Below are positions 14,732 to 15,111 of a DNA stretch of 15,111 nucleotides, one piece after another. The translations under genes were made by a program, and so were the position numbers. The stretch comes from Planctomycetota bacterium (GTDB lineage: Bacteria > Planctomycetota > Phycisphaerae > WQYP01). Within the stretch, counting starts at the first letter, position 1. Each line of letters begins with the position of its first letter. The notes under the pieces were generated by a model, which made no database searches, was not told the origin of the DNA, and saw only the letters and a list, made by a program, of their open reading frames with translations. The DNA is taken from NCBI GenBank assembly GCA_021785155.1, contig JAJYGE010000331.1:1-15111 (forward strand), given 5' to 3'.

Positions 14732-15070
14732 ATGAATCAGGCACTTCCAATTCTTCCATGCGACGTTAAGCCGTTGTCGCTCCACGCGATGATTCTTGAT
14801 CGACATTCTCCGCCTGTGCAAAAAGTGGCGCTCTTTCGCAGTCTGTTTCGCGGGCGCACAGATGTTTATCCACGCCGATTCCAAAGCCGGAAAACAGGCA
14901 AGGCAGGCCATGAACCCGTGTGTGGTAATGAATGGATTTGCGCCGACATTCCTCATTACGATCATGGTGTGCCGCGAGGTTCCGTGGGGGCTGGTATTGT
15001 CGCAGCCTCGCCGAAGTTCATGGCTGATGGTGCCAGCAGGCCGCCGCTGAGGACAATTTTTATTCCCTGA
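14732..15070 (+). pseudogene. Truncated start of a TOTE-type archaeo-eukaryotic primase/helicase protein
   Basis: The N-terminal part reads as the opening of the large helicase-primase proteins of TOTE conflict systems: HSPPVQKVALFRSLFRGRTD, then VYPRRFQSRKTGKAGHEPV and CGNEW. In intact relatives this is followed by further Cys residues and the primase catalytic Asp motifs. Here the resemblance ends right after NEW (about 14935), the rest (CADIPHYDHGVPRGSVGAG and on) looks random, and a stop comes at 15068-15070. The whole product would be 112 residues against many hundreds for the family. ATG 14732 has AAGG 8 bases upstream; GTG 14723 is an alternative. From 14962 on, the opposite strand has a more protein-like frame, so the fragment probably ends near 14940. 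Seen: motif and truncation. From memory: the family. Inferred: a decayed remnant of a defence or mobile locus. Confidence 0.62.
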
Positions 15071-15111
15071 TCCACAGTCCAATCTGTATTGCGGACATCA
15101 TTTTCCAGTAC
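14962..15111 (-). CDS. C-terminal end of an unidentified protein entering from the right edge
   Basis: An open minus-strand frame of 49 codons runs from the right edge to TGA at 14964-14962. It reads VLENDVRNTDWTVDQGIKIV followed by LSGGLLAPSAMNFGE and a Pro/Thr-rich end PAPTEPRGTP. Composition and the absence of stops fit real coding sequence, and the Pro-rich tail is a natural C-terminus. There is too little to name a family. It overlaps the downstream, non-homologous part of the primase-like fragment, so the two cannot both be real there. Confidence 0.45.
   Translation of the reverse strand, partial: VLENDVRNTDWTVDQGIKIVLSGGLLAPSAMNFGEAATIPAPTEPRGTP

Noticed and set aside
1..15111. tRNA, rRNA, CRISPR array or insertion sequence
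   Set aside because: No cloverleaf-like T-loop sequence, no regularly spaced repeat array, no transposase motif and no terminal inverted repeats were recognised on either strand.

Overview
The window looks like chromosome of a diderm (Gram-negative-type) bacterium of moderate GC. The style suggests a planctomycete or a relative: weak or absent Shine-Dalgarno sites on several genes, a PEGA-type lipoprotein followed by a large secreted protein of unknown function, and a tail-anchored Pro/Ser-rich protein with a SPOR-like end. That placement is inference; no rRNA or tRNA is present to fix it. A Kdo hydroxylase gene shows that the cell, or the source of that gene, handles Kdo-containing lipopolysaccharide.

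Layout. 1-1339 (minus): a phosphate:H+ symporter of the major facilitator superfamily, cut by the left edge, with an AT-rich upstream region carrying four TTAA(C/T) repeats. 2066-3421 (plus): a GT87/DUF2029 membrane mannosyltransferase-like protein, convergent with 3468-5189 (minus): thiC, with a hairpin shared between the two ends. thiC has a clear TPP riboswitch (5274-5359) directly behind a consensus promoter. 5479-7168: a compact type II restriction-modification system, with a beta-class DNA methyltransferase on plus converging on a minus-strand controller (C protein) plus ScaI-like endonuclease pair. 7184-7608 holds no convincing gene. 7609-8472 (minus): a single-pass membrane protein with a SPOR-like C-terminus. 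Divergent from it, 8615-11285 (plus) reads as a possible three-gene unit: ArsR-type repressor, PEGA lipoprotein, large secreted protein.

11309-14554 (minus) is read in the order Kdo hydroxylase, a second GT87 paralogue, then a TPR protein whose 5' end seems broken by a one-base shift. This looks like an envelope-glycan locus. 14732-15070 is a truncated fragment whose first part matches the start of TOTE-type helicase-primase proteins. It abuts the 3' end of a minus-strand gene entering from the right edge.

I do not see a clearly new defence or mobile system. The best leads are the TOTE primase remnant, the ArsR/PEGA/secreted-protein unit, the KdoO-GT87-TPR cluster, the restriction-modification unit with its apparently leaderless methyltransferase, and a large insertion in ThiC.
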